In this document: piece after piece, positions 33,181 to 44,277 of the stretch
How the letters are laid out: each line of letters begins with the position of its first letter
Numbering within the stretch: position 1 is the stretch's first letter
Source: Cryptomeria japonica
Lineage: Eukaryota; Streptophyta; Pinopsida; Cupressales; Cupressaceae
Assembly: GCF_030272615.1 (NCBI RefSeq)
Contig: NC_081414.1
Location: 311,814,164-311,878,163 of the forward strand
Reading direction: 5' to 3'
DNA length: 64,000 nt
Notes under the pieces: generated by a model
Told to the model about the DNA's origin: nothing
Database searches by the model: none
What the model saw: only the letters and a program-made list of their open reading frames with translations
Made by a program: the position numbers and the translations under genes

Positions 33181-33888
33181 GGACCCGAGCCGAAGACTCT
33201 CTAGACAGCTAGATTAGGAAATTAAATAAAAAAAATAAAATAAAAATTGGTGGCCACGGTGGAACCGCTGTGCGGTGGGACCTGTTGTGACGTATTCACA
33301 CATCGCCCCATTGCAAATAGGGACCCCTACTTTTTTCTTTCTGGAGTTTGTTTTTCTAGGTCTTTTAGGGTTTTGTCTGTTAGCCTTTGCATTCTGAGTG
33401 TTGCCAGAGGGATCACTAAGATGGCAAGCTCTGTTTTAGCTAAAGTTGAGTCAGTGGATGCTCCGAGTTAGGGTCATCTTTGAAAGTCTTCCTTAGGACA
33501 AGGTTTTGCTCTTGTTGCTAATTGTGTCTTATTTGAGTTTGAGGAGGTCAATGAAGCTTGGTGAGTGAATATCCTCTTTGAAGGTCTGAGTTAGGTCGAG
33601 TTGGTGAGTGATGAAGTCTGGAATGTCATCCTGATCTTCAAATGTCTTGAAATTTGGTTGTCTGGAATGTCATCCTGATCCTGAAATTTGACTGTCTGGA
33701 AAATTGACGAATCCTCCAAAAACTAGATTTTTTATTATAACTCCTGGAGGTCCGAAACCACTCTCAAACATCCTGACAATATATATGGAATATAACTTAA
33801 AGTATAAGAAATTCCTTATATCTTTCTTCTTTCTTATACTTAAATGTTATATTCCATACATGAATCCTGACGGAAAGACCTAAATGTC

Positions 33889-36110
33889 AAATTTCGCTCC
33901 TGACCCTTCCAAAGGGTCCAGAGCGAAATTCTCCCTAGACACCTTTTTTATCCTTGTTTGCACTAAAAGTCTTGTTCCTTGGACATGGTAAGGGTAAATT
34001 GGTATGTTCTAGCCCTAGGAAGTGATTGAGGGCATTGGAAAATGTGGATTTTGTCCAAGACAAGAATTTCGCTCCTGGCCCTTCCAAAGGGTCCAAAGCG
34101 AAATTCTTAGAGAAGACCTTTTTTCCTCTTTGTTTGCATGCAAACCTTGTTCCTTTGGCGTAGTTGGGAGGAGAATGATGTGTCTTTGCCTTTTGAGGTG
34201 ATAGAATGTGAAAGAATGAAGGATTTTTGACCAAAACAAGAATTTTGCTCTTGACCCTTCCAAAGGGTCTAGAGCAAAATTCATTTTTTCTCCATTTTGC
34301 TCTTTAACTTGACCAAGTTTGGAGCTTCTAAGGAATGATTTGAAGGCCTTGGATGCATATTTACCTTGGAGAGAAGGTTTGAAGCAATAAAATGATGGAA
34401 ATTAACCTGGAAGGAGAATTTCGTTCCTGACCCTTAAAAAGGGTCCAGAGCGAAATCCTCCATTTGACCTTCTTTTTGCCTTAAGCCCTAGGTTGACCTT
34501 GTTTGGAGCTAGTTTGATGGTGGATTGCCTTGATTGTGGTGAGAAGAAATTGGTTAAATCAAGTTTGAAGCTAGTTAAGGAGGAAAGAGGTGTGAAATCA
34601 ACCCAAAACTTGAATTTCGCTCCTGACCCTTCCAGAGGGTCCAGAGCGAAATTCTTGCAATCACCTATTTTTCCCTTAGAGAAGGTCAAGTCCTTGGTCT
34701 TTATGGTGTGGATGGAAGTGAGATAACATGTCTTTGCCTTTTGAAGTGATGGGATGTAAAAATGTGAAGGATTTTGTCCTAAAACTAGAATTTCGCTGCT
34801 GACCCTTCCAAGGCTAGGAAAAATGTGAAGGATTTTGTCCAAAAACTCATATTTTCTTCTTGGAGATGGTCAAATTCTTGATAAACCTCTTTTGCTTCCA
34901 TGTTTAGGCCCCAAACCTTGTTCGTTGGGCAAAGAGTGGTGTATTTTTACCTTGCAAAGAAGATTGGAGTTGAAAAGATGAATAGTCAAGCCTAGAGTTG
35001 AAATTTTGGTCCTGACCCTTCCAAAGGGTCCAAAGCGAAATTTCACAAAACCACTCTTTTCTCTCAATTTTGTGCCAAGTCAAGTGTGGACTAAGATGAA
35101 TTAGGATTGGAGATGTCTTTGGGCATAACTTTGGGTCGCTAAAAATCAACAATTGTGAATGAATTAAGCAAAAACAAGGATTTCTCTCCTGACCCTTCCA
35201 AAGGGTCCAGAGCAAAAATCCTAAAACCTATTCTATTCTCCTAAATTTGTGTCAAGTCAAGCCTAGGCCAAGGTGAGAGAAGTTGGGAGATGCCCCTAGT
35301 ATTGTCCTGGAATGGGTTTTGGCCATCAAAGATGAAGATTTTAGCTAGGACAAGGATTTCGCTCTTGACCCTTCCAGAGGGTCCAGGGTGAAATCCTAAA
35401 TAGGTCCTGTCCCTGGCCATGCTTTTTAGCGAATTTCTCCTTTTAAGCCATTTTGAGGTCAAGAAGTGTTGTTATGTTGAGAGATAGATCCAAAGGTGAG
35501 AATCAAGTAAGAACAAAGTGAGAAGAATGGAGTTGAATGAGGGAAAACAAGCAAAACATGAATTTCGTTCTCACCCTTCCAAAGGGTCCAGAGCGAAATT
35601 CTTCAAATCCACCATTTTCTCCTTGGGTGAAGCCAAAACATTGATTCTTGTGGCATGGTTGAAGGTGGAGTGAGGTATTCTTGCCTTACAAGATGAATTG
35701 AGGTAAAGGAAGTGTAAAATCAAGCCTAAAGCAAGAAATTCGCTCCAAGGCGAAGTTCACAAAAATGTCCTTTTCTTCCAAGTTTGTGCTAGGCCAAGAC
35801 AGTGATCAAGGTGGATTGGGCTTAAAGATTGCCACAAGCATGCCCTAGAGGGGATTGTGAGTGAAAGAAGTAAGTATTTTGAGCTAAGGGAAGAAATTCG
35901 CTCCTGACCCTTCCTAAGGGTCCAGGGCGAAATTCTCAATTTTACCTAACTTGCTCATGATGAAGGTCAAGACATGGATTCCTAGGCTTTGGACAAGAGA
36001 AAGATAGCATATGCTTGTCTTGGAGGCATTTTGAACCAATAAAATGATGGAATTTGAGCTTAAACAAGAATTTTGCTCCTGACCCTTCCAGAGAGTCTAG
36101 AGCAAAAATC
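33889..36110. repeat. Array of ~13 hairpins at ~176-bp spacing
   Basis: A ~43-bp near-palindrome has arms GAATTTCGCTC and GAGCGAAATTC around an inner GACCCTT/AAGGGTC stem. It occurs near 33889, 34064, 34240, 34416, 34612, 34788 (half), 35000, 35179, 35354, 35560, 35734 (short), 35893 and 36068, with a further relic near 36130. Successive spacings are 175, 176, 176, 196, 176, 212, 179, 175, 206, 174, 159 and 175 bp. Spacers are alignable but far more diverged than the hairpins (recurring CCTTGTTCCTT and GATGTGTCTTTGCC words), so this is an old tandem array with a selectively preserved stem. Confidence 0.92.
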
Positions 36111-36870
36111 CCAAATAGGTCTTGTCCTTGGCCAGAGTCCAGAGTGAAATTCCTTATAGGGCCTGTCCCTGGGAAGGATCTTGAGCAAACTTCATTCTAA
36201 TGCCTTTTGTTGATGATTTAAGGTAGAAAATGCTATGTGATAAATATATCATGTCTACTTAATCATCTTTTGGTTTGTTTTGCAGGTGGAAGAAAATCAG
36301 GCCAGGACAAGGACAACCTATTCTAAGCCCATCACCATCAAGGATGTCCCGGATGCATGGAGGAGGACTCAAGGTGTTTTGAAGCCTTGCAAAACTACAT
36401 GTTCAAGGAGTTGCCACCTATCTCCAAAACCTTCACTTCGCCACACTAAGGAACCACAAGATGACAAAGAAAAGATTTGCCAACACTTCAAGGCGAGATA
36501 TGCTTGACAGTAAGGAGGCCTCATCAAGCATATGGGAGTCAAGGGGGTACGCTTTTCATCAAAGTACATCAAGAACGAAGGAAGATCAACCAAGTCACAA
36601 GTGTTAGACAAGGTGGCATCCCAGTCATCATTCCTCCGGTTGGATTGGTCCACCTCAGCAGGACCAGATTCAATGTATCTAATCTATCAGAGGCAGCACA
36701 AACTTCGATGTACTTAGCCATGCTTCCTATTGGTCCTCACTCTTGGAATGTAATTTTCTCATTGGCTAGAGGAAGTTTGTGTTGTAGCAAACCCTAATTA
36801 GGGTTTTTATCCTGTAATCCTAGCCATTGATTCTAAATCAATCAAAGTCGTCTCTTTTGTAAAGGGTTCT

Positions 36871-36880
36871 CTATATAAAG
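36871..36880 (+). promoter_or_regulatory. Predicted TATA box of the 4.45-kb LTR
   Basis: CTATATAAAG lies 860 bp before the LTR end and downstream of the hairpin array, the expected U3/R position. Confidence 0.6.
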
Positions 36881-37729
36881 CCCTGGATCCTCATTTGTAA
36901 GGGTTAATAGATAATAGTCAGAGATTGATTAATAGAGAATAGGTAGTAGAATAGCAATTAGAGTAGATTAGGAAGAGAAGGCAAGAAATTGTTGCCTTGA
37001 TTGTAAATGAACCCCCTTTTCATTGAAGATATGGTGAAATGTGTCGTTTCTTTGCAATATGCAAGGTCTCTTGTTGAATCTTCATTGTAGATGATAAATG
37101 ATTAGATTGAATGAAAGAAGTTATTGAATACACTCGCATGGAATCCCCCTAGTCCAAACCACTAGCCTCTTGCTGACTGTAAGTGTGTCTTGTGTGGTCA
37201 ACTGGCACAGAATGAGCTTAATCTCAAGTCGTTACACGTCTATTGTTCATGCATTAATTTGAATGATAATTAGTATCTGATGGTATTTGATTTGAATATA
37301 TTTGAAGCATCCCTCAGAAGATCGCACTGAGTTGGTGTCGGATTGTTCAAGCTTGATGGTGAGACCCAGCCCAGTAGGACTCCACCTAATCGTTCATCCA
37401 TCTTCTTGCATTCTAGGTCTTAGAGTAGACTCTCTAAACTCTGTACCTTTTGCGATTTCTTTATCTTCCAACCAGTAGATAGGACTTGAGTTCCAGTAAA
37501 TCAGATGCTCAGGCAGTCAAATGTAAGTCCCCTTGTGATTCCAGCAAAATCACATCGTACTGCAAAGAGCTTATCCACACGTAGAGACCCTACATACAAG
37601 AACCTTGGAGTTGCCTCGATTGATCCTTTGGTGAAATCTTCAGCAGTTGGGAAACTTTGTTCAAGACAGGATAAGGTACCTTTAGGTATTTTATTTTGTG
37701 TTTGGTCGTGTACAAAAAATACATCAACA

Positions 37730-37870
37730 GGTCCACGGTTAGGGGGCCCACCGTACGGTGGAACCACCACGGTGAGACCATCGTGCAGTGGAACCACTGT
37801 ATGGTGGACCACCGTCGACGGAGGTCACCGGCGGTGGAATACCACTGTAGGCCTGAAGGAGCAGGGCGAC
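37730..37870. repeat. Palindrome-rich segment of element C
   Basis: CCCACCGTACGGTGGAACC and related CACTGTATGGTGG units match 13987-14060 in element A. It continues the segment interrupted at 33282. Confidence 0.75.
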
Positions 37871-38514
37871 GGCGGCGGCGGTTTAAAAAAAGGGTGAAAG
37901 GAAAAATACCACGACACGACAGGGATAAACGGTGGTGATGGCATGTGAAAAGAAAACTGCGCCAACATTCAAACAAGCATGAAAAAAAAAAACAACGATC
38001 AAATTGAAAAATCATTCGATGGAGTCTGGAGCCAGGACACTGAAAAATTAGAGTGGAGAAGAAGGTTTTTGGCATCTTAAAATATCACAAAATTGATGTG
38101 CGCCATGGACTTCCGTGTGGTTCTGAAGGTTGTAAATTGGTGTTGGCGGCAGGGGCGCTGCCCCTCGAGCTTCCCCAGACCCCGCGAGGGCGCTGCCCTT
38201 GACCCCGTTGGGGGCATTGCCCCCAGTTTATTTTTGAGCTACAATACACTTTTGAGTTGGGCGAAGGGCATCAGAGAAGTTACGGTAAGTGTTGGGGTTG
38301 TTTCGTACTGTGAGAAAGAAGCCTGAAGCTAAGCATTGGCGGGGAAGCCATAAGACATAAAGGGAGACGGATTTGGAGGTTGCGAACAAACAGAGTTTGA
38401 GGGAAGGCATTGCAAGCACGCGAAGTCGTACGGCACCAGGGAGTTATTCAGTTCAGTTATCAGCCTTTGGGGAGTGTGATGGAGGATTTGAGGCGTCTCC
38501 TAGCCTTTTTGCCA
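37871..38514 (+). other. 3' non-coding region of element C
   Basis: Colinear with 14300-14484 plus 14797-15060 of element A, including the CATTCGATGGAGTCTGGAGC and GATGTGCGCCATGGACTT blocks and a GGGGGC(G/A)CTGCCCC palindromic stretch. No ORF is recognised. Confidence 0.6.
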
Positions 38515-39026
38515 GAGGGTTGTGGCCACTTCTAGGCATGAATGGTATGCTTTGAGGAACTTAGAGTATGTCTCGGCTGGACGTGAGGTTGCCTTTGTGG
38601 ATGCACAAAGGGCTAGGGAGGAGCTGACCACTAGGTTGGAGGCAGTAGTAATTTGAGACTTAGCTCAACGTACCCAGGAGTTGGATGCCAAGAGGGCAGT
38701 GCGGGTGGCTATCGAGGACGAATTGGCTAGGGAGACAATATCATTTGAGTAGCAGCTGGTGGAGACTGAGACTAAAAGGCGTGTTTTGCAGACAAGTTTG
38801 GTTTAGGCACAAGAGGACTGTGATGTCAAGGAAAAAAGAACTCCTTGCGGAAGCAATAATGGTGAAATCCGCCCTTGAGCATCGGATGGTAGCAGAAAAG
38901 GGTTTTTAGGCGAGGACGCAGTAGGTTTATGAGTTCCAGGCTCGACTGGCGTCAGCAGTTCTCGCATCTTCTTCATCGACGGTGCAACTACCTCCTTCAG
39001 GGACGCCCCCTTAACCCCTTCTTCTT
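38515..39026 (+). pseudogene. Coiled-coil accessory ORF of element C
   Basis: The frame reads WYALRNLEYVSAGREVAF, AQRAREELTTRLEA, RTQELDAKRAVRVAIEDEL and QLVETETKRRVLQTSLV. After a frameshift near 38825 it continues ELLAEAIMVKSALEHRMV, YEFQARLASAVLASSSS and LPPSGTPP before a stop. It is homologous to the ORF of element A. The PPSGTPP tail is shared with the ORF at 63012-64000. In-frame TAGs occur where Gln is expected. The predicted protein is a long coiled coil with a Ser/Pro-rich C-terminus; its function is unknown. Confidence 0.75.
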
Positions 39027-39108
39027 AGTGATTTTCTTATTTTATATAGTTTACTTCATCCCCATTTTGTTGTGTTAGTCTCGGATTTTTGTCCTTGTTA
39101 TCCGGAGA

Positions 39109-39127
39109 CGATTTGGGGGGGGGATGA
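39109..39127 (+). other. Polypurine tract of element C
   Basis: GATTTGGGGGGGGGATGA directly precedes the 3' LTR. Confidence 0.88.
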
Positions 39128-39431
39128 TGTTAGTCGTAAAATGGGCTTTGTACTACTTGTTAAGCTACTTTGGTTAAGTATGTTAGTGTTGTCGAGGGTA
39201 GTTGTCCGTTGCATGACGGTTTCCCACGGGTGGTAACTGCAACCCTCGACTGTGTCTTTATTTATGCTCTTGTACTTGTTGTTGGATACACTGATGCAGA
39301 GTATGATTATTGTACTAGACGTTTTGGCATTAATGAAAGCATTGCTCTGAGTTTCTGGTTACTATTCTATCCTATGGTTATCATCTGACTGTTGATATGC
39401 AATGTTAATAACACACCCCACAGGATAAACA
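39128..39431 (+). repeat. 3' LTR of Gypsy element C
   Basis: The 304-bp LTR runs from TGTTAGTCG to AGGATAAACA and is positioned by the polypurine tract. It is related to the element A LTR only in short blocks (GACGGTT, CTTTATTTATGCTC), so it is a separate subfamily with a homologous 3' region. Confidence 0.85.
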
Positions 39432-40488
39432 AATACAATTTATTAATATTTTAATTTTTGTTTACTTATTTAAATATTTAATTATGGTTTTTAATATTTA
39501 ATTAAGATTTAGAAAACTTAATGTGAAAGTGAATTTTAATTTTTTTAGTATAGACTTTTATTGTTTATTTAGTTCTGTATTTTTAAATTTTTAATAAATT
39601 TAGATATTTTTCTTTTTAAGTATATTTAACTTTATTTGATTTTAATTTAGATATAAATGACATCATTGTTAATTTAATTATAGGTCTTGGTTTGTATATT
39701 ATAAATTGTTAAATCAACTTATAATTTTTTATGTAGCAGTAATGTGTCTATATTGCTTTTAAAGTAATGAAAATCTCCTCTAATAACTTAATTTTTTCTT
39801 TCGATAAAAATATGCTTGTGTTTTCTATGAATGTTGTATCCAGTCGTATCCATATTAGGGGTCTTAAAAATGGCCGTATCGTATCTCCATCCATGCGACT
39901 TTGATGCAAAGTAAACACACAATTCTGAAACAGCAGACATTTACTGCTGGAGAAATCTGTAAGTGGTTAGAAAACTCTAGAAAGAGTGAGTATAACTTCT
40001 CATGCCTTCATTTACCAGCTGTTACAACTTAGAAGTATATTTGCTACATTTTTGGCTTCACAAGATCAGTTAAGGATGAAATAACTACAGTGATTTAGGT
40101 GTGAAAAGGCAAAAGATAAATTTTGAAGGGACGCGACTGTAGAAGAGTCATGACTCTCCAATCACTGGCTGAGATATATGTACCACATATTAGCGAGTCC
40201 AGGAGGGCATCGATCAGGGAAAACATCATTGTAATCTGCAACCTACGTTCACCCAATGAAATCAGACAGTCATATCAAAGACAACCAATTTAATTAGGAT
40301 TGAGGAAGAAAGATCAGCATTTTATAAAAGCAAGGAATTACAGTCTCAGCATTATTAAATTAAGGCAGCAATTTATATACTGATCTGAGTATTCTGGATC
40401 TACAACAAGGATAAGCATTCAATCTAATAAGAGTTGCAGACTCAGAAGATATATATTAAACAGCAGCTACATATTTATCAATTATTGT
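39432..40488. other. No gene; AT-rich intron DNA
   Basis: 39432-39800 is very AT-rich with repeated TTTAATATTTAATT words and no long frame. The remainder to 40488 shows nothing recognisable. Confidence 0.5.
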
Positions 40489-40507
40489 GGCTCTAAATCA
40501 AGGTGTT

Positions 40508-41920
40508 TTTGAATAAGGGAAAACAGGTTTTGAAGAGACCTGAAACCCTGTACAAAGCAGGTTTAAATGGGGGAACCTGAAACCCACATCTAAAGATATT
40601 CAAGAATAACCACTAAACGAAACAAAGCTAAGACGAGACGGAACAAAGACAAGAAAGGGGATCGAAAAAGACTGACCCCTCCAAAAAGAAAAGCTGCCTG
40701 ACAAATAAAAGCATAAACATGGGAAATCTGCAAGCAGTCCGATATCCAAAAGGAGAAACAAATGAGCAGTAAAAAAGCAGCTGCCCAAAAGGGCTTTAAT
40801 CAATAGGCCCCCTGAACCTAGAGCAAACAACTAAGATTAGGATTTCCCTTTGGATCCCTTCTTTTGGGATCAAGGGTCATGTCAAAAGAGGGCGAAGACC
40901 TTTTAGAATGTTTGCTTTTAACTGAAATCCAACCTTCTTCAACCTTAGCAGCCTCAGCTTGCCACTCCAACGAATCCAACGCAGGAAACCTAACTCCCAA
41001 GGAGGGGCCAACAAACATCGAAGAGCCAACAGGGCCAGCAGATCCAGATGCATCAGAAGACGAAATAGAAACAGAAACAGAAACAGAAACAGATATAGGG
41101 GCAGCACCAGCAGACATACCATCCAAAATCCTATCACACCCAACTGCAGGGACAAAACCCACAATCTAGAAAATATCAGGGCCACCAAATGGCTCAGAAG
41201 GAATCAAAGTAGGAACATCATTTGAAACATCAGCAGAAGGGACAACACCATCAACAACATCCACTGAAGGAGTAGCAGATCCCTTCCCAGGGACCAAGGG
41301 GACAAATCCAGCAGAATCCACCACAGGCTCTTTAGAACCATTGATGGGAAGATCCTGCCCAACCGTCTGAGAAGAGCTCTTGAATACCATATAATGTTGA
41401 GAAGAAGCACCTTTCCACCATGAAGAGGGCTTCTTCACTTTAACTTTTTCTAAATCACATTTAGCCACGCCATGCCCAGTCTTGAAGCATCTTCTACATC
41501 TGAAGGGAATCCCTTCATAATCCAAAGGTTGAATCCAGAAACCCTTGGGTGTTGAAAGTTTGATCTCTGCAGGTAGCCCCTTAGAAGCATCAATATCTAC
41601 CAAAATACAAACATAGGTGGATATCAGAGGACTCCGCATCTACCATAAGAAAATCTCCCAAAGCCTCACCCACTTCCTCAAGGAATTGGTCCACCCAAAG
41701 ATGAAGTGGGAGGTTGGGGAGTCTAACCCAAATCGGCATTTTACAAATGGATTCAGATGATGGATTAAAATCCTCATTCCATGGTTTAATCATCAAAGGG
41801 AAATGATTCTCCCCAAAAAAGTGATCACATAGAATGATCTTTCTATCCATCACTTTATCAAACTTGGCAATAAAAAAACCCTTTGCCAAAGGAAAAATCT
41901 GAACCGAATCCGAAATGAGG
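40508..41920 (-). mobile_element. ORF1-only LINE insertion with 19-bp target duplication
   Basis: The 1413-bp insertion is flanked by a perfect 19-bp repeat GGCTCTAAATCAAGGTGTT (40489-40507 and 41921-41939), the kind of duplication made by target-primed reverse transcription. On the minus strand it holds plant LINE ORF1 without its beginning, then directly a short 3' non-coding region ending in a few A residues. No endonuclease or RT of ORF2 is present. Confidence 0.85.
40818..41889 (-). pseudogene. Plant LINE ORF1 (DUF4283 plus CCHC zinc knuckle)
   Basis: The first segment (41590-41889) has FFIAKFDKVMDRKIILCDHF, then PLMIKPWNEDFNP and MPIWVRLPNLPLHLW, typical of the DUF4283 region of plant L1-type ORF1. 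After a frameshift near 41600-41640 the next segment has FWIQPLDYEGIPFRC followed by CRRCFKTGHGVAKC, a CX2CX4HX4C knuckle. The tail is Val/Ser/Pro-rich with a Glu-Thr/Ser-Val dipeptide repeat (41062-41098), and one TAG at 41166-41168 interrupts it. ORF1p binds LINE RNA. The true N-terminus is missing at the 5' junction. Confidence 0.82.
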
Positions 41921-42394
41921 GGCTCTAAATCAAGGTGTTAATCCATACCTCATTTAGGAATTCTACGGCAAATTAAGTTAAGTCCTAATAGGAGACATCA
42001 CACCTATTCTGCCCAATTTTTTTTTTCTTCCAGCGTGGAAGACCAATTTTTTTTTGCCTATTGTAATGGCTCCTTCTTGGCAACTAAATAGTAATCCAAG
42101 ATAACTGCTCAACTGGTAGCCTTCATTGCATGGGAAGGCCAAAAATGATCTCCAACTGATCTTCATTGACTGTCAATAAAGGAATCAAGTCTCTTGCCAC
42201 AGGAAAAGGAAGACAAAGCGCCATTCCCTTCAACTACCACTGTTGCAGCCTAAGAAGAAAAAAGTCTGCCAATAAGAAATGTCTTAGCTGTCTTAACTGA
42301 CACAAAGAACTACTCCCAAAGAATACAAGGTGCAGCCAAGACAAACTATAATACTACCCAACAAAATGCAAAGTGTTCTTTCGTGCATCTGTAG

Positions 42395-42710
42395 CATTCA
42401 CTTTCACAACTATCACTTTGTGTAGCCACTGAAATGTTGCATAGTAACTAAAATCTTGCTCACAATAACTCAGCAAAATCTTTCTTACAATAATTCATCA
42501 TAATCTTGCTCACAATAATTCATCTTGTGTAGTCAATAAGATGTTGCACAACAACAAAAATCTCTTCCGTAGAACTAAAATGTTGTGCAACAACTACAAT
42601 CTTGTGCACAACAACTAAGATGTTATGTTGCAGCTATGATCTTCATGTGTAACAACTGTGACTTGCTGCACAACAATTGAGAACTGTTGTGCAACAACTA
42701 TGAACTAGAA
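42395..42710. repeat. Degenerate short tandem repeat (TTGTGCACAACAACTA-like)
   Basis: Loose 25-35 bp units combine ACAATAA(C/T)TCA, ATCTTG and GTTGTGCAACAACT. The GTTGTGCAACAAC core is itself a near-palindrome. Confidence 0.6.
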
Positions 42711-43969
42711 TGACGTGACCTTGATAGCCCAAATGTCGACTTCACCAATTTTTTTGGATCATGTACAATCTTCCATCTACAAAGTTGGTCAAACATACAT
42801 GTGTATCTTTTGTGCATCTATAATGATGCAGACCCACACACAGGGGATGCTAATCTCATGTGCATCCAACATGCCTTAATAATGCTCTTCGCAGTTCTAT
42901 GGGTCATAGTCCTTTCTAGACATGTCCTAGGTTCCAACCAGTGGTACCCCTTGATATATCCTACTGGCACCATCCACATCACAGTTGCATGCACAGGAAT
43001 GGGAAGTTGACAAAGAACAAAAGTTAGCTACAACACATTCAGGATGTGCACCAGCAAGTGCAACAGATACTTACATGCCAGCAATAGAAATAGAAAGAGC
43101 ACCATGATGCACATTGCACATCTCACTCATTTTAAGTTGGTTACAGTCTGGATGCATTTCTAGATAGATTTCACCTAGGGTCCACATTGGAAGATAAAAC
43201 CTTTGTGCTACGTTCCTTACACCATTCTGCATGCAACAAGTGGTAACACCTTTGTTCTTGATCTTCCACAATACTTGGGGTTGCATGTAGTATTATGCCG
43301 AACTCCTTAAGCCATTGTTTCATTCTTTTCAGGAGCCAATTGCAGTCCGACAGCCTTTAGATGCAAATCTTATGCATTCACATCTGGTGGGGAGGGATGA
43401 AATCAACCATTCCTACTTGCCATGGTGCCCATCAATTATATCATATTGTCAAACCGAGAATTCTGCAGATTGGGCAAAGTGGTATGACCTATAACAATTG
43501 TGTGTGCAACTTCTTCTGCTCATTTTCAGTGACTCAATGCAATGGGAAACATTGCTCCTTAAGAAGGGGTGTATGATCCTAGCTTTATCAATGTGCTCAA
43601 CATTTCTCAATGTGCACAACACAGTGTTTGCAGTGCTCATGCAACACTTGGTGCACAACGCAAATGTGCATAGTATGACCTTACTTATCACTGCACATCC
43701 TTGTGCCTAGATCGACCATACATGTGTGACACATGTGGTCTACACCACATGAAATGCAACCATACATGTGCAACACTTGGAAGCTCTGAACCATAGGACA
43801 TGACACCATGCGGGTTTGACATTGGCCCATATTTGCAGAACCCCAAGCAGTGTCTGCACCATAAAATATGACACCATATGGGTTTGACAGTGTTATCTCA
43901 TCCACATATGCTACATGATAATATGCATTGGACACTTGTTAGCATCTACTTGGAGCATGGTTGGCGGCC

Positions 43970-44277
43970 TAGTTGTAATATTATGTATGAATACCTACAT
44001 TGTACATCATGTATAGTTTATACGAATCTACATATTCACATCTTAATCCTCTATAAATACTTCCCCTATTCTTTTTGAGTAGAAATGGCATATCTACTGT
44101 AAGGTTTCTGTGCACTTGGAGCCTAGTTGTATTATTATGTATAAATACCTGAATTGAACATCACGTATAGTTAGAAAGGAATCTACAGATTCACATCATA
44201 ACCCTTTATAAATGTTTCCCCTTTTCTTTCTAAAGTGAAGTGGAATATCTATGATAAGACATTTGTGCATCAAATGT
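43970..44277. repeat. 154-bp direct duplication
   Basis: TAGTTGTAATATTATGTATG at 43970 recurs as TAGTTGTATTATTATGTATA at 44124, and the similarity runs through the unit including CCTCTATAAATACTTCCCC versus CCTTTATAAATGTTTCCCC. Each unit holds a TATA-like TATAAAT(A/G), so it may be a duplicated LTR promoter segment. Confidence 0.75.

Larger units (their letters stand above)
33283..37729 (+). mobile_element. 4.45-kb solo LTR with a hairpin array in U3
   Basis: The unit starts TGTTGTGACG and ends ATACATCAACA. It is flanked by GGACC (33278-33282) and GGTCC (37730-37734), a 5-bp duplication with one mismatch. The flanking DNA on both sides is palindrome-rich 3' sequence of the same Gypsy element C, supporting a single insertion. 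A TATA box at 36871-36880 places about 3.6 kb in U3 and 0.85 kb in R-U5. No coding domain, primer site or polypurine tract is seen. The small frames at 36280-36800 are not recognised. Confidence 0.75.

Noticed and set aside
33889-36110. CRISPR-like array
   Set aside because: Units are ~176 bp with imperfect palindromes and diverged but related spacers, inside a plant LTR. There are no cas genes and the spacers are not unique.
40864-41169. Plus-strand 101-codon frame with repeated Glu-Thr residues
   Set aside because: It is antisense to the LINE ORF1 tail; the repeat is the complement of its Val-Ser repeat.
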